This document shows positions 1-6,800 of a DNA stretch of 7,166 nucleotides, in pieces (within the stretch, counting starts at the first letter, position 1; the number at the start of each line of letters is the position of its first letter). A model generated the notes under the pieces. The model worked only from the letters and a program-made list of their open reading frames with translations, ran no database searches and had not been told where the DNA came from. This stretch comes from an uncultured bacterium (GTDB lineage Bacteria; Patescibacteriota; Minisyncoccia; SW-4-49-11): assembly GCA_913060955.1 (NCBI GenBank), contig CAJXTH010000037.1, positions 1 to 7,166 on the forward strand, read 5' to 3'. Made by a program: the position numbers and the translations under genes.

Positions 1-1115
1 CGAAACCCCTTTCCCAGTACTTCTTTTGATTCTGGCTCAAAGTAGAGTGACGAATCGGCCAGTTTCATTTTGGACAGTGCGTCTCGAAGAGTTGGATACT
101 CATCAGCAGTTTCCACAAAAATCGAAGCATAGACTACCGGTCGAGGTTCTTTATATTCTGCAAGAGCCTCACTTCCCTCTCCTTCTGGGATTCGCACAAT
201 CGTATCTCCAACTCGAACGTTGTCTACATCCTTGAGTCCTGTTGCGATGTATCCAATCTCACCAGCTTTTAGGATATCTGTCCGAAGTGGGCTTGGGGTG
301 AAAATTCCTACTTCCAACGCTTCTGCCTCTTCTTGTTTGGCAAGCATTTTTATCGCGTCGTGTCGATTGATCTCCCCATCAACAACTCGAACATTGGCAA
401 TCACTCCTTTATATGGATCAAATGCTGAGTCAAAGATCAGAGCTCGGAATGGTTTTTTGAGACAATCAGAAGATTCTGAAACGAGTTCAGAATGACCTGA
501 TGAGGTGTCACCCTGAACTTGTTTCAGGGGCTTGTTTGAACACACTGGGGCAGGAACGTCACGAACCACTCGTTGAAGCAATTCTTGCACCCCTTGCCCC
601 GTTTTTCCCGATACCTCCAAAATCTCTTCTGCCTCGACTCCAAGTAACTCACAAATCTGAGCTTTCACCTCGTTTACCTGAGCATTGGGAAGATCGACTT
701 TGTTCACTGCGGGGATAATCTCAAGCTCTTGTTCAAGAGCCAGATAGACATTAGCAATGGTTTGAGCCTGAATTCCCTGAGTAGCATCCACCAACAAAAT
801 TGCTCCCTCGACTGCGGCCAAGGATCGCGAAACCTCATAGGTAAAGTCAACATGGCCCGGAGTATCAATCAGGTTGAATTGGTACTCATCATATTCAAAT
901 TCACCACGCACATCTGCAGGCACAACATACCGAACTCGAACTGGTTGCATTTTGATCGTAATCCCACGCTCTCGCTCCAATTCCATAGAGTCCAAGAGTT
1001 GTTCTTGCATCTTTCGCTGCTCGACGGTTTCTGTCAGCTCCAAAATCCGATCAGAAAGCGTAGACTTTCCATGGTCAATATGAGCAATAATACTGAAATT
1101 TCGAATATGCTTCAT
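1..1115 (-). CDS. lepA: Elongation factor 4 (LepA), C-terminus cut by window edge
   Basis: This is a ribosome-associated translational GTPase that acts on stalled or mis-translocated ribosomes. The minus strand is open for 371 codons from ATG at 1115 and runs off the left edge; full LepA is about 600 residues, so the C-terminal part is missing. All GTPase motifs are visible: G1 AHIDHGKS (residues 11-18), RGIT (50-53), DTPGH (84-88), NKVD (138-141) and SGKTG (169-173). Domain II follows (ALIFDSAFDPYKGV from about 225; GIFTP at 270-274). The edge falls in the ESKEVLGKGF motif of the EF-G-like domain III. Two oddities stand out. The segment before the G3 motif (about residues 62-80) is several residues longer than in E. 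coli. The linker at about 191-222 carries roughly 25 extra residues made of two dispersed repeat units. The start is uncertain: an in-frame TTG seven codons upstream (1136) has AGGAG just before it, but ATG gives the usual M-x-x-IRNFSIIAHIDHGKS beginning. Family assignment is very secure. Confidence 0.96.
   Translation of the reverse strand, partial: MKHIRNFSIIAHIDHGKSTLSDRILELTETVEQRKMQEQLLDSMELERERGITIKMQPVRVRYVVPADVRGEFEYDEYQFNLIDTPGHVDFTYEVSRSLAAVEGAILLVDATQGIQAQTIANVYLALEQELEIIPAVNKVDLPNAQVNEVKAQICELLGVEAEEILEVSGKTGQGVQELLQRVVRDVPAPVCSNKPLKQVQGDTSSGHSELVSESSDCLKKPFRALIFDSAFDPYKGVIANVRVVDGEINRHDAIKMLAKQEEAEALEVGIFTPSPLRTDILKAGEIGYIATGLKDVDNVRVGDTIVRIPEGEGSEALAEYKEPRPVVYASIFVETADEYPTLRDALSKMKLADSSLYFEPESKEVLGKGF
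471..496 (-). repeat. Dispersed 26-bp hairpin repeat, unit A, inside lepA
   Basis: Read on the minus strand it begins GTCATTCTGAAC and ends TTTCAGAATCT. An 8-bp perfect stem (473-480 with 486-493) closes a 5-nt loop. It lies head-to-head with unit B, 10 nt away, and encodes GHSELVSES in the LepA frame. Copies of the same family occur at 507-532, 3394-3419 and 3435-3461. Confidence 0.85.
507..532 (+). repeat. Dispersed 26-bp hairpin repeat, unit B, inside lepA
   Basis: It begins GTCACCCTGAACTTG and ends TTTCAGGGGCT. A 7-bp stem (511-517 with 523-529) closes a 5-nt loop. It differs from unit A (inverted, 10 nt away) at only a few positions, and several changes are paired so that the stem is kept (ATTCTGAA/TTCAGAAT against CCCTGAA/TTCAGGG). 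In the LepA frame it contributes the segment around KPLKQVQGD. Confidence 0.85.
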
Positions 1116-1145
1116 GGGAAGTTCGGTAGTTATCAAATTACTCCT

Positions 1146-1174
1146 AGTATAGCGTCAGCATGCCCATTCGTAAA
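1146..1174 (-). promoter_or_regulatory. Probable sigma-70 promoter for lepA
   Basis: On the minus strand, TTTACG (1174-1169), a 17-nt spacer, then TATACT (1151-1146). This matches 4/6 and 5/6 of the consensus with ideal spacing. It starts five bases past the stop codon of the ParB-like gene. Transcription would begin near 1139, giving a leader of about 24 nt before the ATG at 1115. AGGAG at 1145-1141 directly abuts the -10, so it would lie upstream of the +1 of this promoter and could work as a ribosome binding site only in read-through transcripts from murJ. Confidence 0.6.
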
Positions 1175-1178
1175 GGAC

Positions 1179-1811
1179 TCATTCTTTATCAAAAAACTGC
1201 GAGTCAATATGCGGATGATCTTGAAAATATTTACTGATAATTATCTTTACATTGGTATACCGATGAGAAAGCAATCGCAATGAGCTATTAAGATCAGTAA
1301 TTTGCTCTTCTGTAGGTTCAGATCCTAAACATTTTATCAGATCGTAAATAACATGAGCTTCTATCTGAAGTTCTGGAGTAGTTGCCGGGGTCCAGGCTCT
1401 GATTGATTGCTGACCACGGATAATTACTCCTAGGATTCGGTGCATACCGTCTAATACCCACCAAGTTTCGTCTGATCCCGGTCTCACCAAAATTGGTTCA
1501 CTCGAATGAAGGGCTCTCAGTTCCAGGAGGGCTCTTGCCTTGACATCTTGATCAAGAATCTCCCGAAGAATATCAATCTTGCGATCTGCACGTTTGATAA
1601 GCAATGTATTAAGCTGAGCATCCATTCCAGTCAATCGGATCTGGGAAAATGGGATTGTTTGGAGCTTCCACTCAGTATCATCAGACACAAATTCTCCAAT
1701 CCAATTTCGGTGCAAACCCGAGAGTGCCTGCAATACTTCTCGAGGGGGATATGACGGGATCTTCTTAAGCTCTTTTTCTAACAATTGCTCTAAGTATTGA
1801 TCAAATTTCAT
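1179..1811 (-). CDS. ParB/sulfiredoxin-fold-like protein of unknown function
   Basis: This is a 210-residue soluble protein with no signal peptide or membrane segment. The only recognisable motif is at about residues 107-140: ILVRPGSDETWWVLDGMHR followed by ILGVIIRG and IRAW. It resembles the ParB N-terminal/sulfiredoxin-fold signature, in which a 'valid value' strand is followed by (V/L)xDGxHR, a helix and a glycine turn. The classic DGHHR is DGMHR here. No helix-turn-helix like that of true ParB is evident in the C-terminal 70 residues, so a role in chromosome partition is not supported; similar folds serve as nucleases, kinases or NTP-binding proteins. The N-terminus (1-20) is a charged, probably helical segment. 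The ATG lies one base after the murJ stop, with no Shine-Dalgarno sequence, which suggests translational coupling and one operon with murJ. The domain call is moderate and the function unknown. Confidence 0.8.
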   Translation of the reverse strand: MKFDQYLEQLLEKELKKIPSYPPREVLQALSGLHRNWIGEFVSDDTEWKLQTIPFSQIRLTGMDAQLNTLLIKRADRKIDILREILDQDVKARALLELRALHSSEPILVRPGSDETWWVLDGMHRILGVIIRGQQSIRAWTPATTPELQIEAHVIYDLIKCLGSEPTEEQITDLNSSLRLLSHRYTNVKIIISKYFQDHPHIDSQFFDKE

Positions 1812-1812
1812 A

Positions 1813-3366
1813 CTAATTGATTGATAATACTTTGGTAAGTCCCAGTTTTTTGGAGACTATCCAATACAATCCCATTCCGATAGAACCGATTCCTCCTACA
1901 ATCAAAATCAACATAATCAAGGTGTCGTCATTGACTCCCAACCACGTCACTAACATCTTGAGTCCCTGGACAACCAAGCCCATGATGAGTGATACCAATC
2001 CCACTTTCAGAGAATATGCAAAGACCCCGTTGATTGTTCCGTGGTTGATCTTTCGGAAGACTACTCCAGCATAGACCAAACAGATGGTAACGATGGTTAT
2101 CGAAAAAGCTCCAGCCACACCGAGCACATCAAATCGCTGGATCAAAGCCCAGGACAGCACTCCGTTCAAAATCATTCCTCCAATCCCAACCACCATAGGG
2201 GTAATCGTATCGTGCCGGGCATAGAGAGCCCGAGCGAACAGCGGAATCAATCCCTGGAATGGTATCGAAAGGGCAAAAATAGTAAATGTCTGGAAGGTCA
2301 AGGTCGTCGCTCGCCAATCAAAAGCTCCGGCACCATAGACAATTCGAACAAGCTGAGCTCGGAACAACAGCATCAAGACCATGACTGGAATCAGAACAAA
2401 AATAATCCGGGAAACTGTTCCCGCCAAATATTTTCGAAAGGCATCTTCATCATCTTTGGCGTAAGCCTCAGAAAGATACGGAAAGATAGCAGTCGCAAAC
2501 GAAACCGCCAAAACTCCTAACGGAAGAGCGTTCAAGTTAAAGGCCAGGGTAAAAATTGTTACAGCATCAGCCTGAGTTGAGGCGATCGACGTTCCAATAA
2601 AAATACTGATCGTTGTAACATCAATCACGAGCAAGCGTGGCCAGTAGAGCTTCCACAGTCTTCGCAGATTGGACCAATTAAACCCAAACGTAAATCGAAA
2701 CGGAAATCCCGTCATTACCAAGGCAGGAACTTGAACCAGGAAATGGAACAGAGCACCTAACACTACTCCATACCCCAGTCCAATGACCCCAACCATTGGA
2801 TACAGAAACACTATACCGAGAATAATTCCTCCATTATAAAAGATCGGAGCTAAGGCGGCAGCAAAGAATCGCTTGTAAGTCTGAAGTACACTGGTAACAA
2901 TACTCGATAGACTAAAGATCAACGGAGAAAAGGCCATCACTCGAGTCAGCAATACTGTGTCAGCAAACTTATCTGGCCCATAACTTTGGGCAACAATCCG
3001 AGTCAGACTCGGAGCAAAGATAAACATGAGAACCGAAAAGCTTCCCATAACTGCAGCCACGATCACAAATACATCATCAACCAGTTCTTGGGCATCCTCC
3101 AACCCATCCTTTTTATGAAGTAACTTACTAAACACCGGAATAAAGGCACTCGACAATGTACCCAAGATCAAAAAGTTATAGATCAGATCTGGAATTCGAA
3201 AGGCTGAAAAATAACTATCTAAAATTCCTCCAACTCCAAATTCGGAAGTCAGCAGCCGATCTCGTAACAACCCTACAATTCGAGAAGCAAACGAAAGAAG
3301 TACTAGCCCTCCTGTAGTCAGAAGGATACTGGGGTTCCGAACTGCTTCCGTAATTTTTTTCATCAT
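1813..3366 (-). CDS. murJ: Lipid II flippase MurJ (MviN family)
   Basis: This inner-membrane MOP-superfamily transporter flips the peptidoglycan precursor lipid II to the outer face. The 517-residue product matches the family's usual length (about 510) and has hydrophobic segments throughout, consistent with 14 membrane helices. The N-terminal signature is clear: ASRIVGLLRDRLL (27-39), FGVGGILDSYFSAFRIPDL (43-61) and LSSAFIPVFSKL (71-82). A later conserved segment is ARALYARHDTITP (378-390). R29 and R35-D36 align with E. coli R18 and R24-D25. However, the positions of E. coli R52-R53 are Y63-N64, and those of D269-R270 are F276-N277, so several arginines linked to lipid II transport in E. coli are absent. 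I recall similar sequences in CPR MurJ proteins. Two consecutive ATG codons (3366, 3363) sit directly downstream of a -10 element. The gene is divergent from the nucleotidyltransferase gene and leads the minus-strand operon. Confidence 0.95.
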   Translation of the reverse strand: MMKKITEAVRNPSILLTTGGLVLLSFASRIVGLLRDRLLTSEFGVGGILDSYFSAFRIPDLIYNFLILGTLSSAFIPVFSKLLHKKDGLEDAQELVDDVFVIVAAVMGSFSVLMFIFAPSLTRIVAQSYGPDKFADTVLLTRVMAFSPLIFSLSSIVTSVLQTYKRFFAAALAPIFYNGGIILGIVFLYPMVGVIGLGYGVVLGALFHFLVQVPALVMTGFPFRFTFGFNWSNLRRLWKLYWPRLLVIDVTTISIFIGTSIASTQADAVTIFTLAFNLNALPLGVLAVSFATAIFPYLSEAYAKDDEDAFRKYLAGTVSRIIFVLIPVMVLMLLFRAQLVRIVYGAGAFDWRATTLTFQTFTIFALSIPFQGLIPLFARALYARHDTITPMVVGIGGMILNGVLSWALIQRFDVLGVAGAFSITIVTICLVYAGVVFRKINHGTINGVFAYSLKVGLVSLIMGLVVQGLKMLVTWLGVNDDTLIMLILIVGGIGSIGMGLYWIVSKKLGLTKVLSIN

Positions 3367-3372
3367 ATCGTT

Positions 3373-3381
3373 ATTGTATCA
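3373..3381 (-). promoter_or_regulatory. Extended -10 promoter for murJ, probably leaderless
   Basis: On the minus strand the sequence reads TGATACAAT, an extended -10 (TGnTACAAT, 5/6 to TATAAT). No good -35 lies 16-18 nt upstream, as is common for extended -10 promoters. With the usual 6-nt discriminator (AACGAT), transcription would start on the A of the first murJ ATG at 3366, giving an mRNA with no 5' leader. Confidence 0.5.
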
Positions 3382-3393
3382 TAGATCCTCCGT

Positions 3394-3419
3394 GTCATTC
3401 TCAACTTGATTGGGAATCT
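3394..3419 (+). repeat. Dispersed 26-bp hairpin repeat, unit C
   Basis: It begins GTCATTCTCAACTTG and ends TTGGGAATCT, the same length and layout as units A and B. The stem is 8 bp with one G-T pair (ATTCTCAA with TTGGGAAT) and a 5-nt loop. It lies in the murJ/nucleotidyltransferase intergenic region, tail-to-tail with unit D. Confidence 0.8.
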
Positions 3420-3434
3420 CGCGATAAACTGACA

Positions 3435-3461
3435 AGATCCTCGATGGGAGTCGGGGATGAC
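3435..3461 (-). repeat. Dispersed 27-bp hairpin repeat, unit D
   Basis: Read on the minus strand it begins GTCATCCCCGACT and ends CGAGGATCT. An 8-bp stem with one wobble pair (3437-3444 with 3451-3458) closes a 6-nt loop. It is inverted relative to unit C with a 15-nt gap, so the pair could also form one larger cruciform. The outer bases GTCATyC and GrATCT are shared with units A-C. Confidence 0.75.
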
Positions 3462-3466
3462 ACACT

Positions 3467-3495
3467 GTTACTTCTGAAATCCCCCATACTATAGT
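3467..3495 (+). promoter_or_regulatory. Possible promoter for the nucleotidyltransferase gene
   Basis: TATAGT (3490-3495, 5/6 to TATAAT), with only a weak -35 (GTTACT, 3467-3472) at 17-nt spacing. Transcription would start near 3502, leaving a leader of about 28 nt with no Shine-Dalgarno sequence before the ATG at 3530. The adjacent repeat pair C/D ends a few bases upstream of the weak -35. Confidence 0.35.
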
Positions 3496-3529
3496 AAAAT
3501 GCAACTAAAGTATCAATAGACACACAATC

Positions 3530-4255
3530 ATGACCTACGGAATACTATTTGCAGCTGGAAAAGGATCCCGACTTGCTCCAATCACTGACACTCTTCCAAA
3601 ACCCTTAGTACCCATTCATGGGAAAACATTACTGGAACGAAATATGGATAGTATTTCAGATCTTGTAGATGAATATATCGTAGTGATTTCCTACCTGGGG
3701 CAAATGATTATTGATCATATTGGAGAGACATATCAAGGAAAACCAGTCCAATACGTCTGGCAAGAAAACCCGAAAGGAGGAACCTTTGACGCCCTGCGGA
3801 ATGGAGCGAGTGCGATGCAAGATGGTGACCACCACTACCTAGTAATGAATAGTGATGACATTCATGGACCAGAATTATTTGAACTACTCCACGATCACAT
3901 CAACACCACTCCAGAATCCCCAGCAATCGGAACTCATGTATATAGTGACAAGTCCCGACTCTCCCAATTTGGAATCATCAAGACCAAATCAGATGGAACA
4001 TTCGAAGCCATCGTCGAAAAACCTCAGGAATACGTATCCGACATGGTAAACATTGGAGTATACTACTTCCCCGCCTCAACTCGATCACTGATCTATCCCC
4101 GACCAGAAGGCCAAGAATCCGAAGAATATATCACCGACTTTGTAAACCTAGTCAACGAACACATGCCAATCAGTGTCCTTGCCTCTACTGGTCAATGGCT
4201 TCCAGTATCCTATCCAGAAGATATTGAGAAAGTAGAAGGACTCCTGGCTGAATAA
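3530..4255 (+). CDS. Sugar-phosphate nucleotidyltransferase (RmlA/GlmU/MurU type)
   Basis: This enzyme transfers a nucleotidyl group from an NTP to a sugar 1-phosphate, making an activated nucleotide sugar for envelope glycans. The 241-residue protein is one NTP_transferase Rossmann-like domain. It shows FAAGKGSRLAPITDTLPKPL (residues 7-26, phosphate-binding loop and catalytic PKP), GTFDALRNG (84-92), the metal-binding MNSDD (106-110), FGII (147-150), EKP (163-165), VNIGVYYF (173-180), YITDF (200-204) and a C-terminal WLPVSYPEDI (223-232) like the family's W-x-D-x-x-x-P-E-D. There is no C-terminal left-handed beta-helix, so it is not a full GlmU; the size fits RmlA-like or MurU-like monofunctional enzymes. 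Which sugar and NTP are used cannot be read from the sequence. It stands alone as a monocistronic plus-strand gene with its own terminator, divergent from murJ. The ATG gives the expected distance to the GxGxR loop; no Shine-Dalgarno sequence is seen. Confidence 0.92.
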   Translation: MTYGILFAAGKGSRLAPITDTLPKPLVPIHGKTLLERNMDSISDLVDEYIVVISYLGQMIIDHIGETYQGKPVQYVWQENPKGGTFDALRNGASAMQDGDHHYLVMNSDDIHGPELFELLHDHINTTPESPAIGTHVYSDKSRLSQFGIIKTKSDGTFEAIVEKPQEYVSDMVNIGVYYFPASTRSLIYPRPEGQESEEYITDFVNLVNEHMPISVLASTGQWLPVSYPEDIEKVEGLLAE

Positions 4256-4262
4256 TTCTGCC

Positions 4263-4313
4263 GTTATCCCCGACTCTTTAACTTCCGGAGGGAGTCGATC
4301 GGGGATCTTTTTT
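4263..4313 (+). terminator. Rho-independent terminator after the nucleotidyltransferase gene
   Basis: An 8-bp outer stem, ATCCCCGA (4266-4273) with TCGGGGAT (4299-4306), encloses a further possible CTC/GAG pairing and a CTTCCGG-containing loop. It is followed by C and six T (4308-4313). It begins eight bases after the stop codon. Its outer bases (GTTATCCCCGACT ... GATCGGGGATCT) nearly match the ends of repeat unit D (GTCATCCCCGACT ... ATCGAGGATCT), so it may derive from the same repeat family with a longer loop. Confidence 0.8.
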
Positions 4314-4450
4314 ATATATTTATGAAATTCTTGATCAAGTTTGGAACAATAGAGACCACTTCTCTCACCTCAAAATACAACTTTAAAACCTAAACTTTTA
4401 TAGAAAATAGCCACTTTGGAATAAATCCAATATATTTCGCCCAAAAACCC
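4314..4450. other. AT-rich intergenic stretch upstream of rRNA promoter
   Basis: No coding potential or clear RNA gene is seen here. The half nearest the promoter has A/T runs (for example TTTTATAGAAAATAG at about 4397-4411 and AATATATTT near 4430) that could act as an UP-element-like region for the rRNA promoter. That role is inferred from composition only. Confidence 0.4.
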
Positions 4451-4479
4451 TTGACAAAGAACCCGCCATCATGTATTCT
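4451..4479 (+). promoter_or_regulatory. rRNA promoter
   Basis: TTGACA (4451-4456, 6/6), a 17-nt spacer, then TATTCT (4474-4479, 4/6, preceded by TG). This is the strongest -35 in the window and lies 175 nt upstream of the mature 16S, as expected for an rRNA promoter. Predicted start is about 4486. Confidence 0.8.
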
Positions 4480-4485
4480 GAACTT

Positions 4486-4654
4486 GCGTTTGAAGAAACA
4501 ACGCACACAACAAGAAACCTTCACAAGTCAATCAATCAAGTACAACTTATCAAGTAGTATCATATATTATTTGGTAAGGTTCTAAACATAATTCCTAAAT
4601 ATATTCCAACCAATACGTTTGAAACAATTGTTTTGTAATAACAATCTGGTGTTT
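4486..4654 (+). other. 16S rRNA leader
   Basis: This is the transcribed leader between the predicted start and the mature 16S. A hairpin sits at its very beginning (TGCGTT 4485-4490 with AACGCA 4500-4505). A second hairpin at the 3' end pairs TTTGAAAC (4618-4625) with GTTTCAAA (4651-4658) and inside it ATTGTT (4627-4632) with AACAAT (4640-4645). The second spans the mature 5' end and may be a processing signal. No tRNA and no clear boxA was found. Confidence 0.55.
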
Positions 4655-6152
<1,498 letters not shown>

Positions 6153-6361
6153 CTAAGGAGCCGGCATCTGGAAATACTCACTTTGTGTGTATCCACCAGA
6201 TAGCAAGGTCGGTATATCTTTCATAGATATATTCTTGAAGACAAGGTAAGTCTTAAAAATCCAAACTAAATCCTTCGGTTTTGACTGAAGGTGAGCGTCA
6301 GATCTTTGTTGATTGGACAACAAACATTGACTGGATGTAGAAGTATTTGATTGTTTCTTTT
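6153..6361 (+). other. 16S trailer with four hairpins, no tRNA or 23S
   Basis: Between the 16S 3' end and the terminator, four local hairpins are visible. The first is 6166-6201 (ATCTGG with CCAGAT, plus inner ATAC with GTAT). The second is 6213-6231 (TATATCT with AGATATA). The third is 6272-6291 (CCTTCGGT with ACTGAAGG, one wobble pair). The fourth is 6305-6324 (TTTGTTG with CAACAAA). No tRNA fold and no 23S 5' end were found. The hairpins may be RNase processing sites; that is inference. Confidence 0.6.
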
Positions 6362-6391
6362 AAAAAAAGAGTCTTACAAGACTCTTTTTTT
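6362..6391 (+). terminator. Strong bidirectional intrinsic terminator
   Basis: A perfect 13-bp inverted repeat (AAAAAAAGAGTCT with AGACTCTTTTTTT) around a TACA loop, ending in seven T. It ends the 16S transcript. Because the stem starts with seven A, it reads as a terminator on the minus strand as well and could stop transcripts of the surface-protein locus coming from the right. Confidence 0.92.
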
Positions 6392-6509
6392 GTCTTATCT
6401 GTATATATGTACATAATTTTGTTGTTATATGTATATTTGTGTCTTTATTTGTACATCTACCCATAAATATTCATAGATATACTCCTATTTATTCTTATAG
6501 AAGTATCTT
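6392..6509. other. AT-rich spacer between terminator and surface-protein locus
   Basis: No gene is seen. The stretch is very AT-rich, with several TGTAyAT-like words (TATATATGTACAT near 6402-6414, ATATGTATATTTGT near 6425-6438, TTTGTACAT near 6448-6456). TTCATAGATATACTC (6470-6484) nearly duplicates TTCATAGATATATTC in the 16S trailer (6220-6234). Confidence 0.4.
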
Positions 6510-6800
6510 TTACTGTGTTCCCCACTTCCTTTGAAGGTAGTTTTCAAGAAGGATCAGTTCATTAGAATCGAGTCCTCTTTCATAATATACGATTTCACCT
6601 AAATACGCATGTAGAAATATTTCTGGGCCTCTGGCTCCATCAAAACTACTTGATTCCGATCCTGTCCCAATAAATCCGTATCTAGTACGGTCACTGTCAC
6701 CTATGAATTCTCCTGGCGAGTGAGGGTTCGTGGAACCAACTTCAGTTGAATTGATCTGTGTCACTATCACAAACTTCTTGCTCAGATCCTGCTGGTATAC
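6510..6800 (-). pseudogene. LamG-like (concanavalin A-like) C-terminal fragment
   Basis: The frame is open from 6800 to the TAA at 6510 and ends in a typical LamG/concanavalin A-like C-terminus: TEVGSTN, then YLGEIVYYERGLDSNELILL, then ENYLQRKWG. These beta-sandwich domains sit at the C-terminus of large secreted or pilus-linked surface proteins, but only about 95 residues remain where a full LamG domain needs about 150-200. The only start-like codon is a GTG at 6770 with no ribosome binding site, inside the overlapping pilin frame. I therefore read it as the tail of a larger gene whose middle is lost. The upstream pilin fragment is in another frame and overlaps this one (6742-6800). It could instead be a short expressed protein, but nothing supports that. 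Confidence 0.6.

Noticed and set aside
26..1283. Plus-strand open frames of 69-184 codons across the lepA region (for example 220-495, 500-718, 729-1283)
   Set aside because: They are antisense to a clearly conserved LepA reading frame, have no family motifs, and arise from its codon pattern; one contains CHPELVSG only because it reads through the repeat.
1179..1811. A true ParB chromosome-partition protein
   Set aside because: No helix-turn-helix or dimerisation region is evident, and no parA or parS-like site is next to it; only the DGMHR-type motif matches.
1506..2520. Plus-strand frames at 1506-1754, 1817-2074 and 2041-2520, and a minus-strand frame at 2129-2317
   Set aside because: They overlap the ParB-like and murJ genes in other frames, show no recognisable domains, and have compositions typical of shadow frames.
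471..3461. The repeated hairpins as a CRISPR array
   Set aside because: Units are few, in inverted pairs, kilobases apart and without regular unique spacers; no cas genes are present.
3852..4049. Alternative plus-strand frame inside the nucleotidyltransferase
   Set aside because: It lies wholly within a well-supported gene in another frame and has no motifs.
6153..6361. A tRNA or the start of 23S rRNA in the 16S trailer
   Set aside because: No cloverleaf with TTCGA-like T-loop and acceptor pairing, and no 23S 5' signature, was found before the terminator.
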